A stretch of DNA of 35,975 nucleotides from Trachelipus rathkii. Lineage: Eukaryota > Arthropoda > Malacostraca > Isopoda > Trachelipodidae. The stretch lies in NCBI GenBank assembly GCA_015478945.1, contig JABUQX010027662.1:55001-90975 (forward strand), written 5' to 3'. Shown piece after piece: positions 10,601-21,059 of this stretch. How positions within the stretch are numbered: position 1 is the stretch's first letter; every line of letters begins with the position of its first letter. The position numbers and the translations under genes are program-made. The notes beneath the pieces were generated by a model that saw only the letters and a list, made by a program, of their open reading frames with translations, was not told the origin of the DNA and ran no database searches.

Positions 10601-12479
10601 TTTATCATGTATGCTTAAGGATAGCGTCTGGATATCCCCTCATTAACAAGCTCCACAATATAGTTTGAGGCCTATACATATTGATATCTCAATTATGTAC
10701 CTGAGTTAAACGTCTCATTTATACCATAGAACGGTTAAGATCTTTAGATGGAGACGATTTCACACAGTACCCTGACTCATGACACTAAAAACATCCGCCC
10801 TAGGTTATTACCGGTAAATATTCTTCAGGATGATGAATTAGTTACTTTTACACCTTTTAATATCATCATGACGGATATACATCCATGAGAAATGAATAAA
10901 CTGTCTATCAATTCCTGGAGAATCAATAATGTTTGAGCGAGTAGGTTATATCTCAGGTCATTGGTCCTGTTCCTCACAGATAAATTCTGTGCTACATATT
11001 TATGATAAGGAAGAGAGATAATCACAGCTCCTTTAGCCGTTCTAACACAGTTCCTTTATTGATTGCATATAGCAAAGGCAGACAGAATCAGCGGAGTTGA
11101 GTGTACCGTATTTGTCGGCTCAATCAAATAGGCCCAGCCTTTTTCTTATTCTCTTCGTCACTTATATACAACCAGGAATACGTTGTATGCAATATTATAT
11201 AGCAGGAAGCATTCAACTAAATCATAGGTCCAGGACCATAATCACGCATCTAAATATTGTTTATACACTTACAATAACCTAAGTTTTATGACTGTAGGTG
11301 GATGAGTTAAGATGATGTATTTTACTCTGTACAAGTGGTTTCACTACGTACAATGTTTATACTGGTCATCACTGAGGCGATCAAAGGTTTCCCTCGTGGC
11401 CATTCTTCATTTTATATGGGTACGCAAGTATGATCCTGGATGAATTGCCGTCTGTTACCCACAATATGCAAACATGGAAGCAGGTATAATTATAGGTGGT
11501 AGAGTGAAGACCTGCTTGAGTCTGATTGAGAGCAAAATGTTAGCCATTTTGGAGGTCGTCGCATATTTCCATCCAATTATTAGTTAACTACAGATATTGT
11601 ATATATAGCTACTCTCCAAAAGATGTCTTGATGAGGTTTTATTGGCACTTACTACATCCTTCTTCATTATTTTTATATATATATATATCCACGTATTTAT
11701 ATATATTATACCTATAAGAGCACCCTACCTGGAACTCGAACAGCACATACGCTGTTGCCTGTATGTTAACAACCACACTTTAAGCTTAGCTCCTGGATAG
11801 TGTCAAATATACAGTTAACGCCACTTTACAGGCTATATACTGCATCGTAAGTATAATCACTGGGAGTCCGCTAGCGAGTTAGGTAAGGGCCTGCATAACT
11901 TCACTGAAATTAACAACAAGGTAACCAATCTGACTGGTAAGTAGCTTACCGCAGCTCTGCTATCTATCTGTTAAGAATAAAATGTTTACTCCGGCTAGTG
12001 CTCATGTTTCTCATAGGATAGTCATATATTTTTTCATCAACCTCGAAGACCAAACAGCTCAGTAGAAACTTTTATTCGGCAATAAATATACAAACTCTCA
12101 TACAAGATTTATCGGTCAGTATTCACTAGGCGTGGTTGTTTATAGCATAATGACGGAACCATATTATATGTACCGTAATTCTTATATGTATTTCAGACTT
12201 TGATATAGATACTTCATTACAGGTCATTGGCTATTAAATACCTGTAGACGTACTTAATAAGTTTTATACCTATATACTAGAACATTGCTACCCTATTGAA
12301 TATCGAGTTACCTAGTATTAATACTTGCTTACTAACTGTAGATATAATATCGGATAAGGTAAACGTCTATCACATAAGACTTACGTAGTGGTATACACAG
12401 GATATGAATTTGGTCATCTAGGGGAAGGATGCAAAAATAGGGATCCATGATTGTCACGATAAACGGGATGATGATTACC
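10601..12479. other. mid-GC unique region with no recognised gene
   Basis: Clearly richer in G+C than its surroundings. It carries short frames (minus 10825-11025, 66 codons; plus 11097-11282, 61 codons; plus about 11806-11943, ending in GLHNFTEINNKVTNLTGK). None matches a family I can name. The composition suggests decayed element or gene sequence rather than spacer. If the two CCGAATA clusters bound one hAT element, this region is either its 3' part or a nested insertion. Confidence 0.4.
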
Positions 12480-12803
12480 AGCAAATTCCCGAGAATATAT
12501 ATGGATCAGCTACTCTCCGAATTAACATATGATCTGCTACAAAATTCCATCCAAGAAAAAATTTCACCATTTTTTGTTGACAGTGTAAGTTTCTTTTATT
12601 TTCCCTAAATGGATGACGCTTTTTGAGACTGTTGAAATACTTAGTCGTCGGAATAAGCGAAGTGTACATTATATCGGCCTGAATATGTTCGGATATATAC
12701 GGCGAATAGCTTTATTTAGTACCTGATAAATATTCGGTATATATTATCCGGTATTTTTCCTTAGGTCTTTTTTCACACTATATTCGGCACTAATATTCAC
12801 TCA
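12480..12803. repeat. cluster of degenerate CCGAATA/TATTCGG motifs, right
   Basis: Related motifs recur: TTCCCGAGAATATATATGG (near 12485), CTCCGAATTAACATATG (near 12515), GTCGGAATAAGCGAAG (near 12645), ATCGGCCTGAATATGTTCGG (near 12673), TACGGCGAATAGC (near 12698), ATATTCGGTATATATTATCC (near 12729) and ATATTCGGCACTAATATTC (near 12780). They abut the large (TA)n array. A 64-codon minus-strand frame at 12475-12669 overlaps the cluster; it has no recognised domain. The same motif type occurs at 7565-7815. Confidence 0.45.
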
Positions 12804-13272
12804 TAATTATATAATATAATATATATATATATATATCTATATATAATATAATATATAATATCATATATATATATATTAATTAATATTATATATATATATA
12901 TATATTAATATATAATTAATTACTATATATATATTACTCTATTATACTATATTATAATAAATATTGTATTATTATATATATAGTATATATATATTATTAA
13001 TAAGATATAATAATTTAATAAATCATTATATATATATTAAACATATATATATATTAATACCATTATTGTTATTTTAATTAATATATATTATATATATAAT
13101 TATATATATTAATATAGATATTAATTAAATATATTATATTAATATTATATATATATATAATATATATATAATTATAATTATTTAATATTATATATATATA
13201 TTATAAAATATATATATATATAAAATATATAATATTATTTATATAGTATATATATTATATACTTAAGATATA

Positions 13273-13306
<34 letters not shown>

Positions 13307-13962
13307 TAATATAATATAAATATATATTAATAATATATATTAATGGGATATATATATTATATATATATATATTATATAATAATTATAATTATATAATATA
13401 AATATATATATTATTATGATATATATATATATATTAAGTTATATATATATATATATAATATATATATATTATATATATAATTATATAATAATATATTAAT
13501 ATATAATATATATTATATAGTATATAGGTATATTATATATATATATATATATATATATTATATCATATATAATATATATATTAAATTAATATAATAGAAT
13601 ATATTATAGTATAATATAAATAATTATAATATATAGTATATATATATTATAATATTTATATTAATATATATATATATATATATAATAATATATATTATAT
13701 ATATATATTATATATATATAAATATATATATTAATATATATGATTATATATATATATAATAAATATAATATATAATGTTATTATTATTATATTATGAATA
13801 ATATTATAGATGAGTATAGTATATATATATTAAGTATAGTATTATATTATTAATTAATATAATTATATAATTATTTTATATATATTATATATTATATATG
13901 TATATATTATATATATATATATGATTCAGGTCTATAGTATATATTAAATATATATTTATAGA
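12804..13962. repeat. largest (TA)n array, about 1.15 kb
   Basis: More than a kilobase of almost pure A/T. TATATA runs are interrupted by TTAATTAA, AATTATAATT and ATTATTATTAT variants, with only rare G or C. It has many overlapping self-complementary segments. No frame is meaningful here. Confidence 0.93.
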
Positions 13963-16860
13963 TTACTTTTCTTTTTTTTTATGTAATTGGTAAGTATTAG
14001 TTTAAATGTGATATTTAATAAAACACAATAATTATTATCAATAAATTTTTACAACTTAAAATGTTAATGAATATTAGTGAAACATAAATAATATTGAGTG
14101 TGATAAAAGGTTTGTGGTCCATCCATTTAAATTTCTGGACTGGTCAAATTTTTTAATTTCAATTTGTCATGTGTAAGTTAAAATTATGATTATGTATATT
14201 ATAAGCTAAATTCTTCCTGCGAATAATATAATGCCCACGTTAAGCATTTTGTAATTATTATGATTTCTTTTTATGTGCCAATTTTTCCTTACAAATATAT
14301 ATTATAAAAATTACTGTTATGTATAAATGAGTATATATATATATGTATATATCTTTTTATTAATTATCTTATATGCTTAATTCAATTGTTTTGTTAATAA
14401 ATTCTTGTTTAATTCTTTGTATTTATGTTTATATTCAAATAAGTTGCATTTTTTCATTAAAGTTTGTCCCCTCTTATGAAATTAATTATTTGAGCTTTAT
14501 GGGAAAGCTTATAGTTCCATATCGCAATTTAACTTGGACCAGGATTATAAATCTATGTTAATAGGTTATAGGCAATTATGAGAGGTTTATTTAATATTAC
14601 TTAATAAAAGTATGATATTACTTTATGTTATCTCATTATCTATGCAATAACCATTTGATACTTTAAAAAACACATTCCTACCTGCTTTTCATAATAATTT
14701 AATATTATATATAATCTAATAAGGAACTGGAATAAATTGAAATATTGAAATATATATATATATCACTAGATTAACTCATAAAAAGCGTGTGTGAACAAAG
14801 AATATATATCATTAATTTATTAGTTTCCTGAAATGACTTTTTCTTACTAATAACTAATATGAAACATTCAATTGAGTATATATTTTTAGAAGTTTTGAAT
14901 TTGCAATATATATGATATAAAGAAATCTAACCAAACTATAACTTTAATATATATATATTATATATATAGTTACTTGAAAATCATACTCTACAGGTTTACA
15001 GCTATATTATTTTAATCTTCTTTAAACTCATTGGGATCCTTTGTTTAGTGAATCAATATCATATCATTTAAATTGAATTAAATTAAAGTATTAAATTTAA
15101 TACTTAAATTCTTATAAACTTAAGTCTTATCCATTTGATGAATATACTATTATTACCAGTAATTTCTCACTTGCAGGTTTTTTTTTCGCTATCTATTATA
15201 CTTTTCGTCGAGATTTTCTCACAAACTTATTTTTTTGTTACTGCTAAATTTGTCTCAGAGATTTTGATGGAAATTGAAGGTGCATCATCTTCAGTGAGAA
15301 ATTAAATATTGATAAATAGTGGTATAAACATTATTTATAAGTCCTTGCTTGATCTAATATGCAAAATGATCATTACGAGTAGTCAGATATAAACTACTAA
15401 AAGTATTTACTACCAAGGCATAAAAAATGAAGTACACACATTACTTATGTCTTTATATTGATCTACTATATATAAAATATATATTAATTTAAAAAGATAA
15501 AAATTTCAAAAAAAATTATAGTAAATTATTAAAGTGTGTACAGTAATGAGTTACTTAATAGTACATGTAAGCCAATAAGCTAAATTAGATATCTAATATT
15601 CATATGAATAGATGTTATAAATTAGCATATCATCTCAATCATAACCTCATCAAATGCGTAGCTTCAAAGTCATTCCCATATATTTTATTTCTATAAGAAA
15701 TATACTTCTGTACAAAGTCCAAATATCCCATTAGAATATTGCTATAATTCTAATAATCCTGCGGTAACATATAGAGTTCCAATTTGCCACAGTATTATTC
15801 ATTATTGGAAAGCACACAATCATGAGTAAATAAATCTAATTTTTGTATTTCTACATAGCCTACATATATACAAGGTTAATTTCTTCTATATATTTATTCT
15901 ATTATTGCAATTGCAATTATCCCCAATTTTATTTCTTCATATATATATATGATATATAGTATATAGTAAGAATTATATGCTATCCATCAGTAACCTATGT
16001 ATAAAGTAAAGGCTACTATAAATTAAATTAAAACTTAATAAAACTTTCATTATATGTCACTTTATTATTAATTTTTTGAGTGGGAATAAGTTGATTTTTC
16101 ATATTAAAAACGTTTATCGTATTTCAATACATTATTTCTTATTTGCATATTTCAACCTTATTATGTATTTATATATATAGAGATTTGCTTATGAATATAT
16201 TGAAATATAATTACTCTCTTGTAATGAGAATAAGTGATTGAAATTTAAAATATTACTTATACTGTATATTACATTCATTTAAATTGTTCATATTTTTTTA
16301 CATCGAAAAATCTTATCTACTTAAACTAACCTTTCACACATAAACATTAAATGACATTGTGTAGCATGTAGGTACGCACACTACGTTATAATTCTAGTGT
16401 TTTTCATATATATGGTATATTAATTTGATATTTGTGATAACTCTGGTTTGAGGGGAGAGAAAATATACTTGATAGTGGACCTGATTTTAAGCTCTCCTAG
16501 TAAGAACATAAGCAGGTGAGAAGAATCTGAATATACTACTATCTTGATTTCTAGAATCGCTAAAGTGATAACTGATGAGTAAGTATTTCCTCTATTTATT
16601 CTAATTATACCTCTGGTTTTAATTTCTATTTTAATTTTATTTAATGGAATCGGAAGAGAAATCTTGGAATTGAATTTTTAGCTATGCTGAGATATTTTAT
16701 TGAGAGATCAAGAAATAACTAATAGTGCTAGAGATATTATCAAGATGAAAAAAACAACGTCTATGCTCTTCCCCTTTAAAAATAATGTCAAATGATTTGA
16801 CAGGATACTGATTTATAGGATACAATTGATTTTGGCGGCATTATACATAAAGACTAGGGA
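13963..16860. other. AT-rich spacer without a supported gene
   Basis: About 2.9 kb of low-GC sequence. A 62-codon + strand frame (14373-14561) is hydrophobic but low-complexity and unrecognised. A segment near 14532-14572 (GACCAGGATT ... TAGGTTATAGGCA) weakly resembles 4463-4510 (GACCAGGATT ... TAGGCTGTAGGCTA), which may be two very old copies of a dispersed repeat. Confidence 0.5.
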
Positions 16861-16868
16861 CCTTAATC

Positions 16869-16895
16869 GTGACGTCGCGTAGTTTGCGAAGTCAC
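16869..16895. other. GC-rich hairpin
   Basis: GTGACGTCGC (16869-16878) pairs with GCGAAGTCAC (16886-16895) at 9 of 10 positions across a 7-base loop, in otherwise AT-rich DNA. It is followed by GAAGTGGCGACAT, which offers a second pairing partner for GTCGC. It lies about 240 bases before the possible start of the Gag pseudogene. Its role is unknown; it could belong to the retrotransposon's leader or LTR. Confidence 0.5.
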
Positions 16896-17108
16896 GAAGT
16901 GGCGACATTATTTTGTATACTTATAATTGATCATATATTACTATAGAGCCGTGATTTTTTTACTTTAGTATTATCTTTGAGAGGTTGTTACGAGCAGAAC
17001 CTATTTTCTTGCTTATTATCTTCATTATTACGGTAGAAATTGGCTCAAGGAGGTTCGTCGTAGCTCCTCTCTTATACTTCAAACACTTACACTACACTCC
17101 CTACTAAA

Positions 17109-17156
17109 ATGTCCAATACTCAGGTACCTGCTAGTCAGGATATTGGTTATATGTAA
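17109..17156 (+). pseudogene. possible N-terminal start of the Gag relic
   Basis: An ATG in a good context (ACTAAAATG) opens MSNTQVPASQDIGYM and hits TAA at 17154. It is the first plausible start upstream of the Gag segments and lies where the leader of an LTR element would end. Assignment to Gag rests on position only. No LTR or primer-binding site was convincingly identified upstream. Confidence 0.25.
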
Positions 17157-17393
17157 ATTGGGGATACTCTACGGAAGAGGATGGGTGTGGTGGTAACGTA
17201 AAAATATAATTTAATAATAAAGACTGATATACTCTTGCTACTTTAGCCTCCGATAAAAGTGAGGTGGATCAGAATCACAAACACTCACACACACACAGCA
17301 ATTCGTGAAAAGCTACTCCTAGAGGGAAGAATCACAAGATGGGAGATTACTCACAATGACACCCGAAAGGTCTGGTAGCATATATTATATATA

Positions 17394-17666
17394 TCCTTTA
17401 AGTCCTCTTATAGATCCACCAAACTTCTCATTTACAGTATGTTGAGTATGATTCATACGTAGTGGGGTCAATCTCATAGGTCTGAAATAACCACTGCTTC
17501 AAAAAATACCTTTATTTATAAGGTTGGATGACCTATAGCATACAAAATTGGATAAAGAGTAAATGGAGTCCTTTAAGCCCTCTTAGAGGGAATAGTCCAC
17601 TCAGTGTTGAAACCACACCACAGTGGGGTCGATCTCATTGGTCTGAAATAACCCCTGCTTTCGAAA
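17394..17666 (+). repeat. two diverged tandem copies of a ~100-bp unit in the Gag N-terminal region
   Basis: Copy 1 spans about 17394-17505 and copy 2 about 17569-17666. Each begins TCCTTTAAGYCCTCTTA and ends in the well-conserved block AGTGGGGTCRATCTCATWGGT followed by CTGAAATAACC. The spacing changes from 175 to 161 bases between the two ends, so indels have accumulated. In one frame the conserved block encodes WGQSHRSEITTA in copy 1 and WGRSHWSEITPA in copy 2, which suggests the duplication was once inside coding sequence. Confidence 0.65.
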
Positions 17667-19074
17667 AACTGATGATAACTTATTGTCTATTCCATACCTG
17701 GAAAAGTTACATCATACTTTAATCTTGCAAAAAGAAAAAGCTGAAACTATAGCTAATAAAAATTATGACATCTAAAAATTATGACACCCGTTGTCTTGTA
17801 AATAATCCCTCAGTGAAGGACAAGAAATTCAACCTTCATGATCCCTCCTTAATTAAAAAATTTTCCCTCTATGAAAAGGATGTTCCCAAATATGTCCCTC
17901 GATCTCATCATAATCTGGGTGATCATAATGTAAAATTTGATATCAAAAAAGAAATTTATAGGAGTTTGTCCCCAAAAAGGGGAAGTTAGTTAGTTCAAAG
18001 AGAACAAAATTCCCAGTTACGATGACCCTAATATTAGAAATACTCGACCTACAAGAACCTATTATTTAAATCCTATCCTACACTACCACAACACCACTGA
18101 CTTGTTAGGTTTAGATAGGGATCAAAGGGAGTATATTCCCGCGAGTAGAATAGAGCCATCCATAAAGGAACAACGCAACTCTTATACACACATTGACCAT
18201 GTTGACCGGAAAAGTTATGGATCGTCTGGACTTCAACATAAGTCACAGCACAGCAGTAGATCCCAACGATTAGTTAGAAGACCTGAGTCCCCAGAACCAG
18301 AAATGTACACAGGTCCACAAATTGAGATGCATAGATTTGTTGGAAGACGCCATCTCACTTTTAGTCCAACTGCTAAAAAGCTCACAAAAAGTGAAGGTTG
18401 TTGATCCAGGTCGATATAATTATGAAGCTAAACAGGATCTTCTTGTCTATTTGGAAGATTTCGAGGCGTATTGTCAGCTTCACTACCCCAGTGCCCATCA
18501 TCAATGGCTCAGACTACTAGGTAGGCAGCTGGAAGGTCGTTTCCGCCTGCTGTATAAGCTAATCTCCAAAGATGATCGGGATTATTTTTCCGTCCTTAAT
18601 AGAATGGTTTTACGATGAAGAGAAACGTTGAAACGAGTACCGTTTGCATGCATATCACTCGGCTCGTCAAGACCATAAGGAATCCATCCGAATGTTCGCT
18701 CTTCGTATGGAACGGTACTTAGGCTAGAAGAACGCGCTATATAACGGAAATCGATATGCGGAAACATGATTCCTCATAGGATACTAGCATTCCATATATA
18801 ATGTAGTCTTACCTGCAACCGCTTTTTGCAACAAGGTCATCATTACCTTGCAAAATATATATAATAATATAATGAGAACTATGGGTATAATATTTAACAG
18901 AGCCTCAATTCATGGGAAAAGATTGTAAGTTATGCCGACTCTTTAGAAAACGACAATGTATCACTTTTTTATTCCCTAGTTCCATACGCGCAATCAATCG
19001 AACCATTTATTAAGAAAGAGATACTCGGAAGAAATCTGGACATTAAGCAAACTACACCACAGAAGATGAATTAA
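17528..19074 (+). pseudogene. gag: decayed gag gene of an LTR retrotransposon
   Basis: The Gag capsid region can be followed through changing frames. 17647-17772 ends EKAETIANKNYD. 17765-17989 is basic and Lys/His-rich. 17994-18404 has a Ser/Arg-rich stretch and a Pro/Glu linker (RRPESPEPEMYTGPQ). 18322-18618 carries the core (DLLEDAISLLVQLLK, DPGRYNYEAK, YLEDFEAYC, HHQWLRLLGRQLEG). 18605-18724 has WFYDEEKR, an in-frame TGA, then KESIRMFALRMERYLG. 18788-18925 has YNVVLPATAFCNKV. 18898-19071 has SWEKIVSYADSLE and EPFIKKEILGRNLDIK. The pattern (helical core, W..Y....AR....ESI..FA.R.ER) fits Retrotrans_gag-type capsids, probably Ty3/gypsy-like. Gag packages element RNA in cytoplasmic particles; this copy is broken by at least five frame changes and several stops. 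No CCHC zinc knuckle, protease or reverse transcriptase is visible. I am sure of Gag, less of the clade. Confidence 0.72.
17758..17789 (+). repeat. 16-bp tandem duplication causing a frame change in the Gag relic
   Basis: AAAAATTATGACATCT (17758-17773) is followed immediately by AAAAATTATGACACCC (17774-17789), a 16-base head-to-tail copy with two differences at the end. Sixteen bases is not a multiple of three, so the duplication alone moves the reading from the frame ending at the TAA at 17773 to the frame of 17765-17989. Both frames encode the same NKNYD-type residues at the join. Confidence 0.8.
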
Positions 19075-20880
19075 ACGTAAAGTTAACAGAGTCAGTTCTA
19101 TATACATAAATATTAACACTTTATGCACAACAACGCTAGACTTGGTTAGATCAACTCAGTGGGCGTCAAGTAATTAAGGAAATAAAGTTCATCTTCGCAA
19201 CAAAATGAACAAAACATATCGTCGTTTACATTTTATTATACTAGTTTACTCATGGTTTCGTCGTCTCGTTCACGTATATATACTAACCTATATTATATAA
19301 TTATTATTATATATTATATTATATACTACTATAAACGTATTTCGTCACAAATCGTGAGTTCCCAAGGTGAAACTACATCCGGTGGTACTAAGCGTTCACA
19401 TCTATAATGATGATAATATGAGGTTACTGAGCCGTGATTCTCGTCGCGAGAGACCTAGATGTTAAGATTATAATAACTCATTCTTACTCAATATATGACT
19501 CCAAGGGATGACAAGTAAAAGTCATCTATAATCTAGAATTTATCTTGTATAGAGATAGATAAGTACAGCAGGTTATATGTATTCTGATGGAATTTAGTAC
19601 TACATAAATTCTATATGAGATATATTTGTAGCTACTGTTAAGAAGAATAAGGACATATCACATTTCGAATAAGATGAAATATATTATAGGTCCCGATAAA
19701 TCGTTTTTATTTTTTATATATCTCAGTACTCATTATATTTCATTACGCCATATAGTAATATCCTAGCAACTATCTCCTAAGAAGCTTATATCATCTTTGA
19801 GCCCGTATATATTTACCTGTGGTGGTTACAACTACTCTGGTATGTAAGGTGTAATCAATCGAGCGGCGCCTCCAGACAAGACCGAGTAACAGGTATCCAT
19901 GATTCACCCACTATAGCCATGGCAAAATATCCAATTCCCTGTCCAGAATAGTTTTATCTAGAAGGATCTCCTCGAGTAGAAGAACAGTTTGCAGTCCCCT
20001 ATATACATAGGAAAGAAACATACTTACAAAGTATATCTATAAGGCCGTTATTTGAGGATCACTGTGATTAATGTCGGATAATATACTGGATACATCTAAT
20101 TTTTAGTAAGGGTTCAATGTGATAAGGATTAGAATCCATTCCGACCTATACTGGAACTTTTAACTATTAGTTTACCTCAATACAGGTTTGAGATGTACAG
20201 CCCTGTGGGAAAGACATCATGATATAATAACACTTCTCATCTTTTACGTCACCATACACAGAGAATAAGAAGAATTAGTATATAAATACCCTGAGCAACC
20301 CACTATGAGTCAGAACCCCAAAGAAACGTGTATTATACTAGGTCCTTACTTATCGATCGAATATTAAATGACCTTATGGAGTAATGAGGGAAGGTCAATT
20401 CTCATATACGCCCTCTGTCAGGCTGATATTTTAATTTAGGTATATACCCTTAGTAGTAAGCTGTAAAGAGCCTTAGATTGAAGGTATGCCTACCATCTGA
20501 ATTATCGAGTGTACTTGTGGATCAGCTGGAGCTAATGATTGATAGATTCAAATACTACATGTATATAATATAAGTATCGGTAAGGTATGATCATCATTAC
20601 ATGGGTTGACTTAATAATAAAATACCCTCCCCATACTGTAAAAATGTGGACCTCACGTGGGTTTCGAATATAAGTGGCTTTACTGTGAGAAAGAAGGATG
20701 CGAGTATCCATCTAACTTATATACCAATATTAGTATAAAGCCCCTAACAGCTTGAATAAATTTTAACTATATATTATTATTATTGTAGAATATATATACG
20801 CAGGTATATATATATAAGTATTTACATGGTCTTCATATGATGCTATTTTCATTCACGGTCCCTATATATATAAATTAATA
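19075..20880. other. mid-GC region downstream of Gag, possible pol remnant
   Basis: GC-richer than the spacers, with short frames on the + strand. In one frame 19781-20121 is open except for stops at 19949 and 20069; it starts with an aromatic segment (YLWWLQLLWYVRCNQ) that loosely recalls the zinc-binding region of retroelement integrases, but the paired His residues are absent. No RT YxDD box, protease DTG or integrase DDE pattern can be made out. A short A/T array sits at about 19280-19330. Confidence 0.35.
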
Positions 20881-20908
20881 GATATTTTAGGGTGTGAAAA
20901 GAAGTATG

Positions 20909-20941
20909 AAGAGAGAGAGAGAGAGGAAAGAGAGAGAGAGA
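20909..20941 (+). repeat. short (GA)n tract
   Basis: GAAGAGAGAGAGAGAGAGG followed by AAAGAGAGAGAGAGA, purines on the + strand. The next 120 bases stay purine-rich but unique. Confidence 0.85.
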
Positions 20942-21059
20942 CGCACGCAGAGCAGCATTGAGAGGAATGAGAGGCAATGCAGAAGACGTAGAATGGATAG
21001 GTAATATGTCAAGAGGAAGCATCGAGTGATTGGATGTAGCTAGAGAGGAGATCCAAGAA

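Noticed and set aside
11340..11590. piggyBac-like transposase on the minus strand
   Set aside because: A minus-strand stretch with LWVTDGNSSRIILAYPYK loosely recalls the family's W..D...GY...F..Y.GK block, but the preceding conserved Asp block is absent and no second block supports it.
11700..11770. tRNA gene or tRNA-derived SINE on the minus strand
   Set aside because: GTTCGAGTTCC matches the internal B box, but the T-arm stem does not pair and there is no A box or acceptor stem at the right distance.
16861..17060. 5' LTR end and primer-binding site
   Set aside because: Candidates TGGCGACATTATTTTG (near 16900) and TTGGCTCAAGGAGGTTC (near 17040) do not match a tRNA 3' end convincingly, and no second LTR copy was seen downstream.
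18582..18767. 61-codon minus-strand open frame
   Set aside because: It lies opposite the best Gag capsid segment on the + strand and has no recognisable domain.
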